Positions 16,995 through 25,799 of a stretch of 64,000 nt of DNA are shown piece after piece. Every line of letters begins with the position of its first letter. Position 1 is the stretch's first letter. The translations under genes were made by a program, and so were the position numbers. The stretch is from Caenimonas aquaedulcis (GTDB taxonomy: Bacteria; Pseudomonadota; Gammaproteobacteria; Burkholderiales; Burkholderiaceae_C), in contig NZ_JADWYS010000001.1 in NCBI RefSeq assembly GCF_015831345.1, positions 692,118 through 756,117 of the forward strand, read 5' to 3'. Below the pieces are notes generated by a model, which searched no databases, had not been told where the DNA came from, and was given only the letters and a program-made list of their open reading frames with translations.

Positions 16995-19171
16995 TGGACG
17001 GCGAGGCAGCGTCCACCCGGCGCAAGCGGTCGATCCTCGCCGGGCTCGACGCGGCCGCCGTCTCGGTGCCCATGACGCTGGGCGGCACCGTCATCCTGTA
17101 TTCGCAGATCGCACCGGAGTGGCTCGCGAGCGGCGTCCTCGCCGGCTGCCTGGGCATGGTGCTCGTGCACGCCATGACGGCGCACATCCACCGGCCCGTG
17201 GTCTATGCGGCGCGCTTCTTCGAAGCCGCCACGCTCGCAGCGATGGTGCAGCAGATGGCCGCGCAGGCGCCGAACTGGGGACTCGCCAACACGGCCTCGG
17301 TGCGCGTCGCCATGGCCTGCATCGTCGTCGCGCTCGGCGGGATGGTGCTCGGCCTGCTGTGGATGGCGCGTGCCGAGCGCTTCGCCCGCTTCGTTCCGGC
17401 GCCGGTCTACGTGGGCTTTACCAACAGCGTCGCGGTGCTGCTCGTGCTCCTGCAGATTCGCGCGCTCTGGCACCAGGCTAGCGACGCCGCGCCGGGATCG
17501 CCGGTGGTGCCCTTCATCGCATTCATCGCCGCCCTTGCCGTCGCGCTGCGCCGCTGGCGGCCGATGTGGCCGCCCGGCGCGACCGCCCTCCTCGCCGGCG
17601 CGCTGCTCGCCCTGCTGCTGGCGCGGCTCGGGCCCGCGCCGCTGCCGCTGCTGTCGGTGGGTTCGGGCCTGGTGCTTCCGGTGCAGCTCGCGGATTTCCG
17701 CGCGATGACGGCGGCCGGCGTGCAGACACCCGCACTGGTGCTGGAGCTGGCGCAGAACGGCATCATCCTCGGCGCGCTCGTGTTCCTCAACACCGTCGTC
17801 ACCGGGCAGATGCTCACCCAGAACGACGAGCGCCAGGGCATGCGCCGCAGCGACGCGCTGCTGCAGTCCGCGGCGCTCGCGTGGGCCGGGGCGATGGGCG
17901 CGGCGCCCATCTCGGGCGGGCCCAACGTCGCAGCCATCGCTTCGCGCCGCGCGATGGTCACGCCGCTCGTCGTGTGGACCGTCGCGGTCGCGATCACGCT
18001 GGTGTACGCGACGCACATCCTCGCTTTTGTCCCGCTCGCCGCATTGACGGGCATCTTCATCGCCGATGCATGGGCGATGTGGGACAGGCCTTCCGCCCGC
18101 AACCTCTGGACCTGGCTGCGCGGCCGCCCGCTCGCCACCAACGCGAAGCAGGACATCGTGGTCATCGTGGGGGTCATGGCGGCTTCGCTGCTCGTGAACA
18201 TGGTCGCCGCGCTCGTGGTCGGCCTGCTGCTGGGCCTGCTGCTCCACGCGCTGCGCAACACGCGCAGGCCCGTGCGCCAGGCCTGGACCGGCCGGGAGAT
18301 CGGCTCCAATTGCGCGCGCTCCGGCAACGAGCGCAGGCTGCTGCGCAGCCACGGCGACGAGATCCGCGTGCTGCAACTGGACAGCAACCAGTTCTTCGCA
18401 TCCGCCGCCCAGCTGAGCGCCTCGGTGAAGGAGCAGGTGGCGGGCGCGCACACGGTCGTGCTGGACTGGTCCGGCGTGCGCAACATCGACACGAGCCTGA
18501 TCCAGACATTGGCGCGGCTGGAGTCGCACGCGGCGAAACAGGGCGTCCTGCTGGTGCACGCGGGCACGGAGCTCGAGCAGGAACACCTCAATCAGGAATT
18601 CGCGCAGCACCTGCCGCGCGCGCTTCTCGTGGCGGACCTGGACCGCGGCCTCGAGCTCGCGGAGAACCGGCTGATCGAGAAGTACCAGCAGGAGATGGAA
18701 GCGACGGGCATCACGACCGCGGAGGACTCGAGCTTCCTGCGCGGCCTCTCGGACAGCGAACGCGAGGAAGTGACGCGGCGCATGGTCGTGCGCCACTACG
18801 CGCCGGGCGAGGCCATCGTGACTCGGGGCGAGGTCGCCGATGGCATCCACCTCGTGCTCAAGGGCACGGGCAGCGTCGTCATCGCGTTCGACGACAAGCC
18901 CTCCGTGCGCCTCGCGGGCGTGCGCAACGGCACGCTGATCGGCGAGATCGGCTTCCTCGATGGCGCGTTGCGGTCCGCCACCGTCATCGCCGACTCGCCG
19001 CTGATCGCGATGCTGCTGGCGCGCGAGGCGTTCGACGAGCTCGCGCACGCGCATCCGCGCATCGCGCAGCAGCTTCTCATGAACATCTCGCTGGACCTCG
19101 CGTCGCGCCTGCGCAGCACGACGATGCAGGCGGCCGCGCGGCACCGCAACACGGTACCGGCCGGCCGCTAG
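16994..19171 (+). CDS. SulP family anion permease with STAS and cyclic-nucleotide-binding domains
   Basis: This 725-residue protein has three parts. Residues about 15-430 form a 10-14-helix SulP/SLC26 transport domain (GGTVILYSQIAPEW, PAPVYVGFTNSVAVLLVL, GAMGAAPISGGPNVAA). Residues about 452-550 are a STAS domain (VLDWSGVRNIDTSLIQTLARLE). Residues about 582-706 are a CRP-like cNMP-binding domain (RHYAPGEAIVTRGEVADGIHLVL, GTLIGEIGFLDGALRSATVIAD). Members of this fused family sit in the inner membrane and move anions such as sulfate or bicarbonate; the substrate is unknown here. The ATG overlaps the stop of the preceding gene by one base. An alternative start inside the hydratase gene has no support. 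The neighbour context (fatty-acid oxidation) does not reveal the substrate. Confidence 0.9.
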   Translation: MDGEAASTRRKRSILAGLDAAAVSVPMTLGGTVILYSQIAPEWLASGVLAGCLGMVLVHAMTAHIHRPVVYAARFFEAATLAAMVQQMAAQAPNWGLANTASVRVAMACIVVALGGMVLGLLWMARAERFARFVPAPVYVGFTNSVAVLLVLLQIRALWHQASDAAPGSPVVPFIAFIAALAVALRRWRPMWPPGATALLAGALLALLLARLGPAPLPLLSVGSGLVLPVQLADFRAMTAAGVQTPALVLELAQNGIILGALVFLNTVVTGQMLTQNDERQGMRRSDALLQSAALAWAGAMGAAPISGGPNVAAIASRRAMVTPLVVWTVAVAITLVYATHILAFVPLAALTGIFIADAWAMWDRPSARNLWTWLRGRPLATNAKQDIVVIVGVMAASLLVNMVAALVVGLLLGLLLHALRNTRRPVRQAWTGREIGSNCARSGNERRLLRSHGDEIRVLQLDSNQFFASAAQLSASVKEQVAGAHTVVLDWSGVRNIDTSLIQTLARLESHAAKQGVLLVHAGTELEQEHLNQEFAQHLPRALLVADLDRGLELAENRLIEKYQQEMEATGITTAEDSSFLRGLSDSEREEVTRRMVVRHYAPGEAIVTRGEVADGIHLVLKGTGSVVIAFDDKPSVRLAGVRNGTLIGEIGFLDGALRSATVIADSPLIAMLLAREAFDELAHAHPRIAQQLLMNISLDLASRLRSTTMQAAARHRNTVPAGR

Positions 19172-19172
19172 C

Positions 19173-19862
19173 TCAGTAGGCCAGCTTGGGGTACCACTTC
19201 TCGCCGCGGCCGGCGGGCGTCAAGTCCAGGATGTTCCACAGCGGCGCGATCTCCGGCGCCTCGCGCGGATCCTGCCCGGGGTCGGCGGTGCTGGCGCCCA
19301 TCTCGCCGCCCCAGAAGTGGCGCACCACGCCGTCGCGCTTGACCCAGACGTCCAGCGCGGCCCACTCCCCGTCGGGCTGCAGCGCGTGGTAGTCGCGAGC
19401 GAAGTCGTCGCCGACACAATAGAACTCGAGATTGCGCCAGCCGCGCTCGCGGGCGAAGGCGAGCTGCCGCGCCACCGGCGAGCGGCCCAGCACGGCGAAT
19501 GCGACGCGCTGCGTGATGTCGCGCATCGGGATGTCGAGCGAACCCAGCCAGGACGTGCACATCGGGCACGGCCGTTCGCGCTGGGGCCCGAACATCCAGA
19601 AGTAGGTCACCAGCGTGTCGTGCGCACCGAACAGGTCGGCCAGGCCTACCGTCTTGCCGTTCGCGTCCTGGAACCGGTAGTCGGGTGGCTGGCCGCCCAG
19701 CGGCAGTTCGCGGCGCATCGCCGCGACGCGCTCGATGTGGCGCCGCAGTTCGATCTCTTCCGCGAGCAGCCGGGTGCGGGCTGCGCGGTACTCGGCGCTG
19801 TCGTTGGGATAGGGAGTGGCGGCGGCTGCCGCGAGCTCCGCTGCGGGTTTCAAGGTGGACAC
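19173..19862 (-). CDS. DUF899 (thioredoxin-like fold) protein
   Basis: This 229-residue protein matches DUF899: GLADLFGAHDTLVTYFWMFG at about 75-95, PCPMCTSWLGSLD (two Cys in a CPMC arrangement) near 102-114, FYCVGDDFARDYHALQPDGE and the C-terminal DLTPAGRGEKWYPKL. The family adopts a thioredoxin-like fold and its activity is not established; the CPMC pair suggests redox chemistry (inference). The start codon is GTG at 19862, preceded by CAGGAG at good spacing. No earlier start in this frame is better. The gene ends one base after the converging SulP gene. Confidence 0.85.
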   Translation of the reverse strand: MSTLKPAAELAAAAATPYPNDSAEYRAARTRLLAEEIELRRHIERVAAMRRELPLGGQPPDYRFQDANGKTVGLADLFGAHDTLVTYFWMFGPQRERPCPMCTSWLGSLDIPMRDITQRVAFAVLGRSPVARQLAFARERGWRNLEFYCVGDDFARDYHALQPDGEWAALDVWVKRDGVVRHFWGGEMGASTADPGQDPREAPEIAPLWNILDLTPAGRGEKWYPKLAY

Positions 19863-19944
19863 GGTTGCTCCTGGTGAAAGTGGACAGGGATACGACGAAC
19901 GAGTCGCCTGGGAATCGACATCCCCCGCGCAACCCAGCCACGGC

Positions 19945-20925
19945 TCACTCAGCCTTGATGTTCGCCTCTTTCACCACGCGCGCGTTCGCGGCGTGTTCCT
20001 TCTCGATCACCGATGCGAACTGCTGCGGCGTCCCGGTGCTCACCACGTTGTCCAGCTTGCGCAGCTGCTCCTGGACATCCTTGTCGCCCAGCACCTTGTT
20101 GATGTCCGCGTTCAGGCGCTGCACGCGGTCTGCCGGCATCGACGCGGGGGCGTAGAAACCGAACAGCGACGTCAGGTTGGCTTCGGGAAACCCGAGCTCG
20201 GCGAGGGTCGGCACCTGCGCCATCGCCGGCAGGCGGCGCGGGCCGGTCACCGCGAGCACGCGCAGCTTGCCCTCGTCGATCAAGCCGTTGATCGCCGCGA
20301 AAGGGTTGGCGACGAACAGGTCGAACTGGCCGCCCGCCGCATCGGTGATGAGCTGGCTGCCGCCCTTGTAGGGCACGTGCGTCAAGTCGGCGGCGGACTT
20401 GCGCCGGATCTGCTCGATCATTATGTGGCCGAGCGTGCCGAAGCCGGAGCTCGCGATGCTCACCTTGCCCGGCTCCGCCTTCGCCATCGCGATGGCGTCG
20501 TTGAAGCTCGCGCCCTTGAAGCGTTTCGTCGCCAGCACGTACACCGGCGAATACATCACCGAGGCGACCGGGACGAAGTCCTTGATCGGGTCGTACTGCA
20601 CCTTCATGATGTGCGGGTTGAGCGTCAGCGGGCTGATCGCCGCGAAGGCCAGCGTGTGGCCGTCGTCGGCCTTGGCTACCGCGTCCATGCCGATCGTGCC
20701 GCCCGCCCCTGCACGGTTGTCCACGATGACGGATTTGCCGAGCATCGGCTGCAGCTTGTCCGCGAACATGCGCGCGACCACGTCGTTCACGCCGCCCGCC
20801 GGGTACGGCACGATGATGCGCACCGGCCGCGTGGGCCAGGCGGCCTGCGCGCGCACGGCGAAGGGCAGCATCGTGGCGGTGAGGGAGCCCAGGCCCAGGA
20901 CCAGGGCGTGTCGTCGGGATGTCAT
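19945..20925 (-). CDS. Bug family (TctC) periplasmic solute-binding protein
   Basis: This 326-residue exported protein has a signal peptide with a basic, Tat-like start (MTSRRHALVLGLGSLTATMLPFAVRAQ) and then the classic Bug opening WPTRPVRIIVPYPAGGVNDVVARMF. The VDNRAGAGGTIG and SSGFGTLGHIMIEQIRRKS blocks match. Bug receptors bind small carboxylates or amides in the periplasm, and many are orphans without a transporter. It lies 20 bases after the M20 amidohydrolase gene on the same strand, so the ligand may be a substrate or product of that enzyme (inference). Confidence 0.92.
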   Translation of the reverse strand: MTSRRHALVLGLGSLTATMLPFAVRAQAAWPTRPVRIIVPYPAGGVNDVVARMFADKLQPMLGKSVIVDNRAGAGGTIGMDAVAKADDGHTLAFAAISPLTLNPHIMKVQYDPIKDFVPVASVMYSPVYVLATKRFKGASFNDAIAMAKAEPGKVSIASSGFGTLGHIMIEQIRRKSAADLTHVPYKGGSQLITDAAGGQFDLFVANPFAAINGLIDEGKLRVLAVTGPRRLPAMAQVPTLAELGFPEANLTSLFGFYAPASMPADRVQRLNADINKVLGDKDVQEQLRKLDNVVSTGTPQQFASVIEKEHAANARVVKEANIKAE

Positions 20926-20945
20926 GTCGTTCTTTCTTGCCGTGT

Positions 20946-22136
20946 TCACGGATGTTGTTCGAACCACTGCCGCGCCAGCGTGTCCCAGAAGGCCGCGCCG
21001 GGCCCGAGGATGTCGTCGTTGAAATCGTAGGCGGCGTTGTGCAGGTTGACGCCCGGCTTGCCGCCGCGACCGTTGCCGATGAAGCCGTAGGCGCCCGGCA
21101 CCTTCTCGAGCATGAAGCCGAAGTCCTCCGACGTCATCGCGGGCAGGACGTCCGCGTGCGCGTTGCCTTCGCCGACCATCTGTCCCATCACGCGCGCCAT
21201 GAAGCGCGCCTCGTCAGGGGTGTTCACCGTCGTCGGGTAGCCGGGCTTGATGATGACCTCGGCGGTCGCGCGATGCGCCTGCGCGATGTGCGTGCTGACG
21301 CGCTCGATGCCCTCCACGAGCTGCTTCAGTGTGGCGGCGCCCAGCGTGCGGCAGGTGCCGTAGATGAACGCGTCGTTGGGGATGATGTTTTCCACCGTGC
21401 CCGATTCGATCTTGCCGACGGTGAGCACGGCGCTGTCCAGCGGGTCGACGCCGCGCGACACGAGCTTTTGCAGCTCGCCCACGATCGCGCAGGCCACGGG
21501 GATCGGGTCCACCGTCGTGTGCGGCTGCGCGGCGTGGCCGCCCTGGCCGTGCACGCGGATCTCGAAGCGGTTCGCGGACGCCATGATCGGCCCGATGCGC
21601 ACGCCCATCTGCCCGGCGGGCAGCGCGGGCCAGTTGTGCAGGGCGAACACGGCGCGCATCGGAAATTCGTCGAAGAGGCCGTCTTCCATCATCAGGCGCG
21701 CGCCCGCGCCGCCCTCCTCGCCCGGCTGGAAGATGAAATGCACGGTCCCGTCGAAGTCGGGGCGTTTGGCGAGCAGCGTCGCGCCGCCCAGCAGCATGGT
21801 GGTGTGCCCGTCGTGGCCGCACGCGTGCATGCGGCCGGGGTTCGCGCTCGCGTAATCGAAGGCGTTGGTCTCCTGGACAGGCAAGGCGTCCATGTCGGCG
21901 CGTAACCCGATGGCGCGGCCCGGCTTGCCCGCGTTCGGCCCGGTGCCGCGCAAGGTCGCGACGAGGCCGGTGCCGCCGAGGCCGCGCCGCAGCGGCAATC
22001 CCAGTGCCGTGAGCCAGGATGCCACCTGGTCGGAGGTGCGCGTCTCCTCGAACTTGAGTTCGGGGTGCGTGTGCAGGTCGCGCCGGAACTTGATGAGCTG
22101 GCCGATGTAGGGGGTGACGTCCGGAGGTGATTGCAT
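20946..22136 (-). CDS. M20 family amidohydrolase (hippurate hydrolase-like)
   Basis: This 396-residue cytosolic metallohydrolase cleaves N-acyl amino acids or related amides. Metal motifs: HACGHDGHTTMLLGG (residues about 100-114), FQPGEEGGAGARLM with the catalytic Glu pair near 134, and the late His in VNLHNAAYDFND. The lid/dimerisation domain spans about 185-300 (RVHGQGGHAAQPHTTVDP). The length is normal. I set the start at 22136, because the longer frame to 22211 gives non-family sequence. It is the first gene of a two-gene operon with the Bug receptor. The physiological substrate is not predictable. Confidence 0.92.
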   Translation of the reverse strand: MQSPPDVTPYIGQLIKFRRDLHTHPELKFEETRTSDQVASWLTALGLPLRRGLGGTGLVATLRGTGPNAGKPGRAIGLRADMDALPVQETNAFDYASANPGRMHACGHDGHTTMLLGGATLLAKRPDFDGTVHFIFQPGEEGGAGARLMMEDGLFDEFPMRAVFALHNWPALPAGQMGVRIGPIMASANRFEIRVHGQGGHAAQPHTTVDPIPVACAIVGELQKLVSRGVDPLDSAVLTVGKIESGTVENIIPNDAFIYGTCRTLGAATLKQLVEGIERVSTHIAQAHRATAEVIIKPGYPTTVNTPDEARFMARVMGQMVGEGNAHADVLPAMTSEDFGFMLEKVPGAYGFIGNGRGGKPGVNLHNAAYDFNDDILGPGAAFWDTLARQWFEQHP

Positions 22137-22217
22137 GACCGGCCCGCCGAGGAAAAGCTTCGAGCGGGCCCGATCGATCTTAGTCCTTCGCCATGCGGCA
22201 TGGAGCCGCACCGTCCG

Positions 22218-23891
22218 TCAGCACGCCGTGACCGACCAGTATTTCGGCGTCCACTCGGGCGGGCTGTTGACATTCCAGGCCGTCGCGGAGGCATCCGTGG
22301 CGGTGTAGAGCGTGCCGTTGCGCAGCACCCGGTCGCCGGGCATGTAGCGCATGGTGGTGTTCCATGCCGCCGCGGTGCACGACGGTGCCGGTGCGGGTGC
22401 GGGCGATGGGGCTGGCGCTGGCGCTGGAGCAGGCGCTGGCGCAGGCGTCGGCGCGGGAGCTGGCGCCGGCGCGGGCGCCGGTGCGGGCGCCGGGGCGGGT
22501 GCGCCGCAGCTCGTCACCGACCAGAGGCTGGGCGTCCATTCCGGCGGGCTGTTCACATTCCAGGAAGTCGCGGATTGCTGGGTGGCCACGTACAAACTGC
22601 TGTTGCGCGTGACGGTATCGCCAGGCATGTAGCGCGTGCTCGTGTTCCACAGGGGCGGGTTGCACGAAGGTGCAGGTGCAGGTGCAGGGGCTGGCGCAGG
22701 CGTGGGGGCTGGTGCAGGAGCCGGCGCCGGGGCAGGAGTCGGCGCGGGTGCCGGCGCAGGCGCACCGGCCGATCGCGTGTAGAGCAGTCCCGTCGATTGC
22801 GTATTGAAGCCCCCCGTCGCGGCCGCCATGCGGCCGGCATTCGCCGACATCGTCATCGCCCGCCAGTTCGTGTCGCTGCCCGGCATCGCCTGCGCCGCGA
22901 ATGTCGCGCCCCCATCGCTCGACAGCAGGACGCGCCCCGGCGTCGAACCGGTGTTCGAGACCGTGGCGCCTATCGCCGTTCCATCCGCGGACATCGCGAG
23001 GAAGGTGTAGTCGGCCACCAGGCTGTAGCCCTTGGTCCAGCTGGAGCCCCCGTCGTGGGACACGTAGATGCCGGTGCCCGGCCCGCCGCCGAAGGAGTTG
23101 GCGACGACCGCCATCGTGTTGCCGTCGGCGGACAGCTTCACGCGATACCAGTGCTCGGCCACGGTGGTCTTCGGCGAGCCCACCGCCACGGTGATCGCCT
23201 TCCAGGTCATGCCGGTATCGGCCGAACGGTAGATCTCGCCGTTGTGCGAGACGGCAACGATGACGCGTCCGTCGGATGAGCTGTCGACCCAGCGCCACCA
23301 GCGCTCCTGCGGCGCATCGGGAAGGGTCGCCAGGCGCCATGTCGCGCCGGCGTCGTCGCTGAGCACGATGCGGCCGTTCTGGATCACGACGGCGATGTGC
23401 CGCCCGTCCTGCGACATGCTCACCGCCTCGAAGTTGATGCCGTTGGCGTTGTAGACCAGCGGGCTGTTCGTCACCTGTGTCCACGTGGCGCCGCGGTTGG
23501 TGCTCCTGTACATGCCCACGCCGTATTGCACGGCAAGGATCAGGTCGCCCGTGCCGGAGATCGCGCTGGAAATCCAGATGCCCGACGGGCTGTTGCCGGC
23601 GGTCCAGGTGGCGCCCGCGTCGGCGGAGACGAGGATCGAGCCGCCGGCGGTGCCTGCCGCCAGCACGTCGCCGGCGGCATTCGTCGACATCGAATGCCAG
23701 ATGAGCGGCGTCGGATACGCCACGTTCCACGCAGAGGCGATGGCAGCCCGAAGCGGGGCGACGGAGGAGGACGCGATGCCCATGGGCGCCGGTGCTTCCC
23801 CCGCGGGACCGCCGTCACCTCCGCCGCCGCAAGCGCTCAGCCAGAGCGCGGCCAGGGTGGTGAGGGCGAGGCGGGTGCGGTACTGCTGCAT
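22218..23891 (-). CDS. Lipoprotein with BNR repeats and two C-terminal carbohydrate-binding-like modules
   Basis: This 557-residue secreted protein has a signal peptide with a lipobox (LWLSACGGGG, Cys at about 20). The body (about 60-370) contains six or seven BNR/sialidase Asp-box repeats (S.D.GATW: SADAGATWTAG, STNRGATWTQV, SDDAGATWRLA, SADTGMTWKAI, SHDGGSSWTKG, SSDGGATFAAQ) and probably folds as a beta-propeller like Ycf48/sortilin-type proteins. Two Pro-Ala repeat linkers (about 373-408 and 462-502) separate two nearly identical 50-residue modules (W.T..RYMPGD.V..N..LY.AT..SATSWNVNSPPEWTP..WSVT.C). These look like chitin-binding type 3 / CBM5-12 modules. No hydrolase residues can be named; the role is probably adhesion or polymer binding. 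The ATG at 23891 starts the signal peptide. Confidence 0.8.
   Translation of the reverse strand: MQQYRTRLALTTLAALWLSACGGGGDGGPAGEAPAPMGIASSSVAPLRAAIASAWNVAYPTPLIWHSMSTNAAGDVLAAGTAGGSILVSADAGATWTAGNSPSGIWISSAISGTGDLILAVQYGVGMYRSTNRGATWTQVTNSPLVYNANGINFEAVSMSQDGRHIAVVIQNGRIVLSDDAGATWRLATLPDAPQERWWRWVDSSSDGRVIVAVSHNGEIYRSADTGMTWKAITVAVGSPKTTVAEHWYRVKLSADGNTMAVVANSFGGGPGTGIYVSHDGGSSWTKGYSLVADYTFLAMSADGTAIGATVSNTGSTPGRVLLSSDGGATFAAQAMPGSDTNWRAMTMSANAGRMAAATGGFNTQSTGLLYTRSAGAPAPAPAPTPAPAPAPAPAPTPAPAPAPAPAPSCNPPLWNTSTRYMPGDTVTRNSSLYVATQQSATSWNVNSPPEWTPSLWSVTSCGAPAPAPAPAPAPAPAPAPTPAPAPAPAPAPAPSPAPAPAPSCTAAAWNTTMRYMPGDRVLRNGTLYTATDASATAWNVNSPPEWTPKYWSVTAC
22384..22503. repeat. Coding hexanucleotide-type repeat (Pro-Ala linker 2)
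   Basis: Imperfect tandem repeat of GCGCGG/GCTGGC-type hexamers encoding alternating Pro-Ala (with some Thr and Ser). It is internal to the BNR lipoprotein and separates the two C-terminal modules. Such repeats can change length by slippage. Confidence 0.75.
22668..22764. repeat. Coding hexanucleotide-type repeat (Pro-Ala linker 1)
   Basis: Imperfect hexamer repeat (GTGCAG/GGCTGG type) encoding Pro-Ala with Thr at intervals, between the BNR domain and the first C-terminal module. Confidence 0.75.
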
Positions 23892-24148
23892 CGGGGAGCC
23901 TGTGGTTGAGGCTTCGAGGGTGACGCACGCTGCCGCTGCGGCTTGTAGGTGGGCGAAGCACGAATCCGTCAGCCGCCGCTGAAACACTCGCTTCTACCTT
24001 GAAGAAACCGGCCGCCTGCCCGATCCGCGACCGGACCTGGAGCCGCTGTGGGGACTGATGAGCTCCCACCGGAAACCCCGCCATGCACGCGCGGCCAGCG
24101 GGATGCCTAGAATGGCGCATCGCCCCCCGTTTTTAGACAAGGCTCCCG

Positions 24149-25366
24149 TTGGATGACAGTCCCTCGGCCATCGCGCGCGACATCGCCGTCGTGTCGCGCA
24201 TCGGCTCCGTTCCCTCCCTGCTGAAGATCATCTGCGACAACACCGGCATGCGCTTTGCCGCCGTCGCCCGCGTCACGGACGGCACCTGGACCGCCTGCGC
24301 CGTGGAAGACCAGATCGAATTCGGCCTCGTGCCGGGCAGCCAGCTCGACGTGCACACGACCCTGTGCAAGGAGTCCCGCGCCGCGCGCGCCCCGGTCGTG
24401 ATCGACCAGGCCAGCCGGGACCCGGACTACAGGGACCACCACACGCCGCGGCTATACAACATCGAAAGCTACATCTCGGTGCCGATCGTGCGCCCGAACG
24501 GCGAATATTTCGGCAACCTGTGCGCGATCGATCCCCGCCCCGCCGTCGTGTCGGACCCGAAGATCGTCTCCATGTTCCAGAGCTTCGCCGAACTCATCGG
24601 CCGCCAGCTGGACATCGAGCAGAAGCAGGAGGAAACCGAGATCGCGCTGCTGGATGCCCGCGCCACCGTCGAGCTGCGCGAGCAGTTCATCGCGGTGCTG
24701 GGGCACGACCTGCGCAACCCGCTTTCGTCGGTCGCGATGATCGCGGAAATCCTCGCGCGGCGGTCCGAAGAGCAGGTCGCAGGGTACGGCCAGCGGCTTC
24801 GCGCCAGCGCCCGGCGCATGTCCCGTCTGATCGAAGACGTGCTGGATTTCGCCCGCGGCCGCATGGGCGCGGGAATGGGCCTGCACATCGAACCTGTCAC
24901 GGACCTGGCTGCGAACCTTCGCGACGTCGTGCAGGAACTGCGCGATTCGAATGCGGCCCGCGCAATCGAGGAGCAATACCGGATCGACGGCATCGTGGAA
25001 TGCGACCTGAACCGCGTGCAGCGCCTGCTGTCCAACCTGCTCGGCAACGCCTTGGCGTACGGGGCTCCCGGCGAGCCGGTGCGCGTCGACGTCCACAGCG
25101 ACGCGGCCTGGCTCTGCCTGTCCGTGCGCAATGGCGGCGACCCGATCCCGGGCGCGAGCCTCGAGAAAATCTTCGAGCCCTACTGGCGCCCGCCGGAGAC
25201 CAAGGCCGGCGGGAACCTCGGCGGCGGCCTGGGCCTCGGGCTGCATATCTGTTCGCAAATCGTGCGTGCCCATGGCGGCACGCTGCAGGTGAGCTCTTCC
25301 CGCGAAGACGGCACGTGCTTCACCGCCCGCATGCCGGTGCGGCAAGGCATGACGGCCACGGCCTGA
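24149..25366 (+). CDS. GAF-domain sensor histidine kinase
   Basis: This 405-residue soluble kinase has a GAF sensor domain (about 10-155: CKESRAARAPVVIDQASRDPDYRDH, SYISVPIVRPNGEYFGNLCAID), a HisKA dimerisation domain with phospho-acceptor His186 in FIAVLGHDLRNPLSS, and an HATPase domain with N-box LLSNLLGNALAYGA and G2 box GLGLGLHICSQIV. There are no membrane helices, so it senses a cytoplasmic signal. The start must be the TTG at 24149: a stop lies 15 bases upstream in frame, and AAGG gives a weak ribosome site. A -10-like TAGAAT sits at 24109-24114. No response regulator is adjacent. Confidence 0.88.
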   Translation: MDDSPSAIARDIAVVSRIGSVPSLLKIICDNTGMRFAAVARVTDGTWTACAVEDQIEFGLVPGSQLDVHTTLCKESRAARAPVVIDQASRDPDYRDHHTPRLYNIESYISVPIVRPNGEYFGNLCAIDPRPAVVSDPKIVSMFQSFAELIGRQLDIEQKQEETEIALLDARATVELREQFIAVLGHDLRNPLSSVAMIAEILARRSEEQVAGYGQRLRASARRMSRLIEDVLDFARGRMGAGMGLHIEPVTDLAANLRDVVQELRDSNAARAIEEQYRIDGIVECDLNRVQRLLSNLLGNALAYGAPGEPVRVDVHSDAAWLCLSVRNGGDPIPGASLEKIFEPYWRPPETKAGGNLGGGLGLGLHICSQIVRAHGGTLQVSSSREDGTCFTARMPVRQGMTATA

Positions 25367-25468
25367 GCCGCGGCGATGTAACTGCTCGTGCGGCCCCTTG
25401 CAGCGGCGGCGCGCGTGCCCATCTTCCCAGCATCGTGCCCGCCGGGCACCCCAGTGAAAGACGCTGCC

Positions 25469-25744
25469 ATGTGGAAACGCCTGCCCCTGCTGTGGACCGT
25501 CCTGCGCGGCGATGCGCGGCAACTGTGGTTCGCCCTGCGCCACCCGGCCGCGCCGCGCTGGCTCAAGGTGGGCTCGGTGCTGATCGTGCTCTACGTGCTG
25601 TCGCCCATCGACCTCATCCCCGACTTCATCCCCTTCGTCGGCTTCATGGACGACATCGTGCTGGTCCCGCTGGCCATCCGCTGGCTGCTCAAGCGCCTGC
25701 CGCCCGAGGTCGCGCAAGCCGCCGCGAGCCGGCGCGCGGGCTGA
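25469..25744 (+). CDS. YkvA/DUF1232 small membrane protein
   Basis: This 91-residue protein has the DUF1232 core YVLSPIDLIPDFIPFVGFMDD at about 45-65, flanked by hydrophobic helices, and so is an inner-membrane protein. The family is widespread and of unknown function. The start at 25469 (MWKRLPLLW) has GAAAG upstream at usable spacing; an in-frame GTG upstream gives no family sequence. It lies 102 bases after the histidine kinase gene. Confidence 0.85.
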   Translation: MWKRLPLLWTVLRGDARQLWFALRHPAAPRWLKVGSVLIVLYVLSPIDLIPDFIPFVGFMDDIVLVPLAIRWLLKRLPPEVAQAAASRRAG

Positions 25745-25786
25745 GCCAGCGGCGGCCGGGGTCAGCCGGCACTAAGGCGCGCGGCC

Positions 25787-25792
25787 TACACT
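25787..25792 (+). promoter_or_regulatory. -10-like TACACT seven bases before a start codon
   Basis: TACACT is followed by GCGCGCC and the ATG at 25800 with no ribosome site. The expected transcription start coincides with the start codon (leaderless). Confidence 0.45.
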
Positions 25793-25799
25793 GCGCGCC

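Noticed and set aside
22384..22764. Hexamer-type repeats considered as a CRISPR or non-coding satellite
   Set aside because: They keep the reading frame and encode Pro-Ala linkers of the BNR lipoprotein; there are no spacers and no cas genes.
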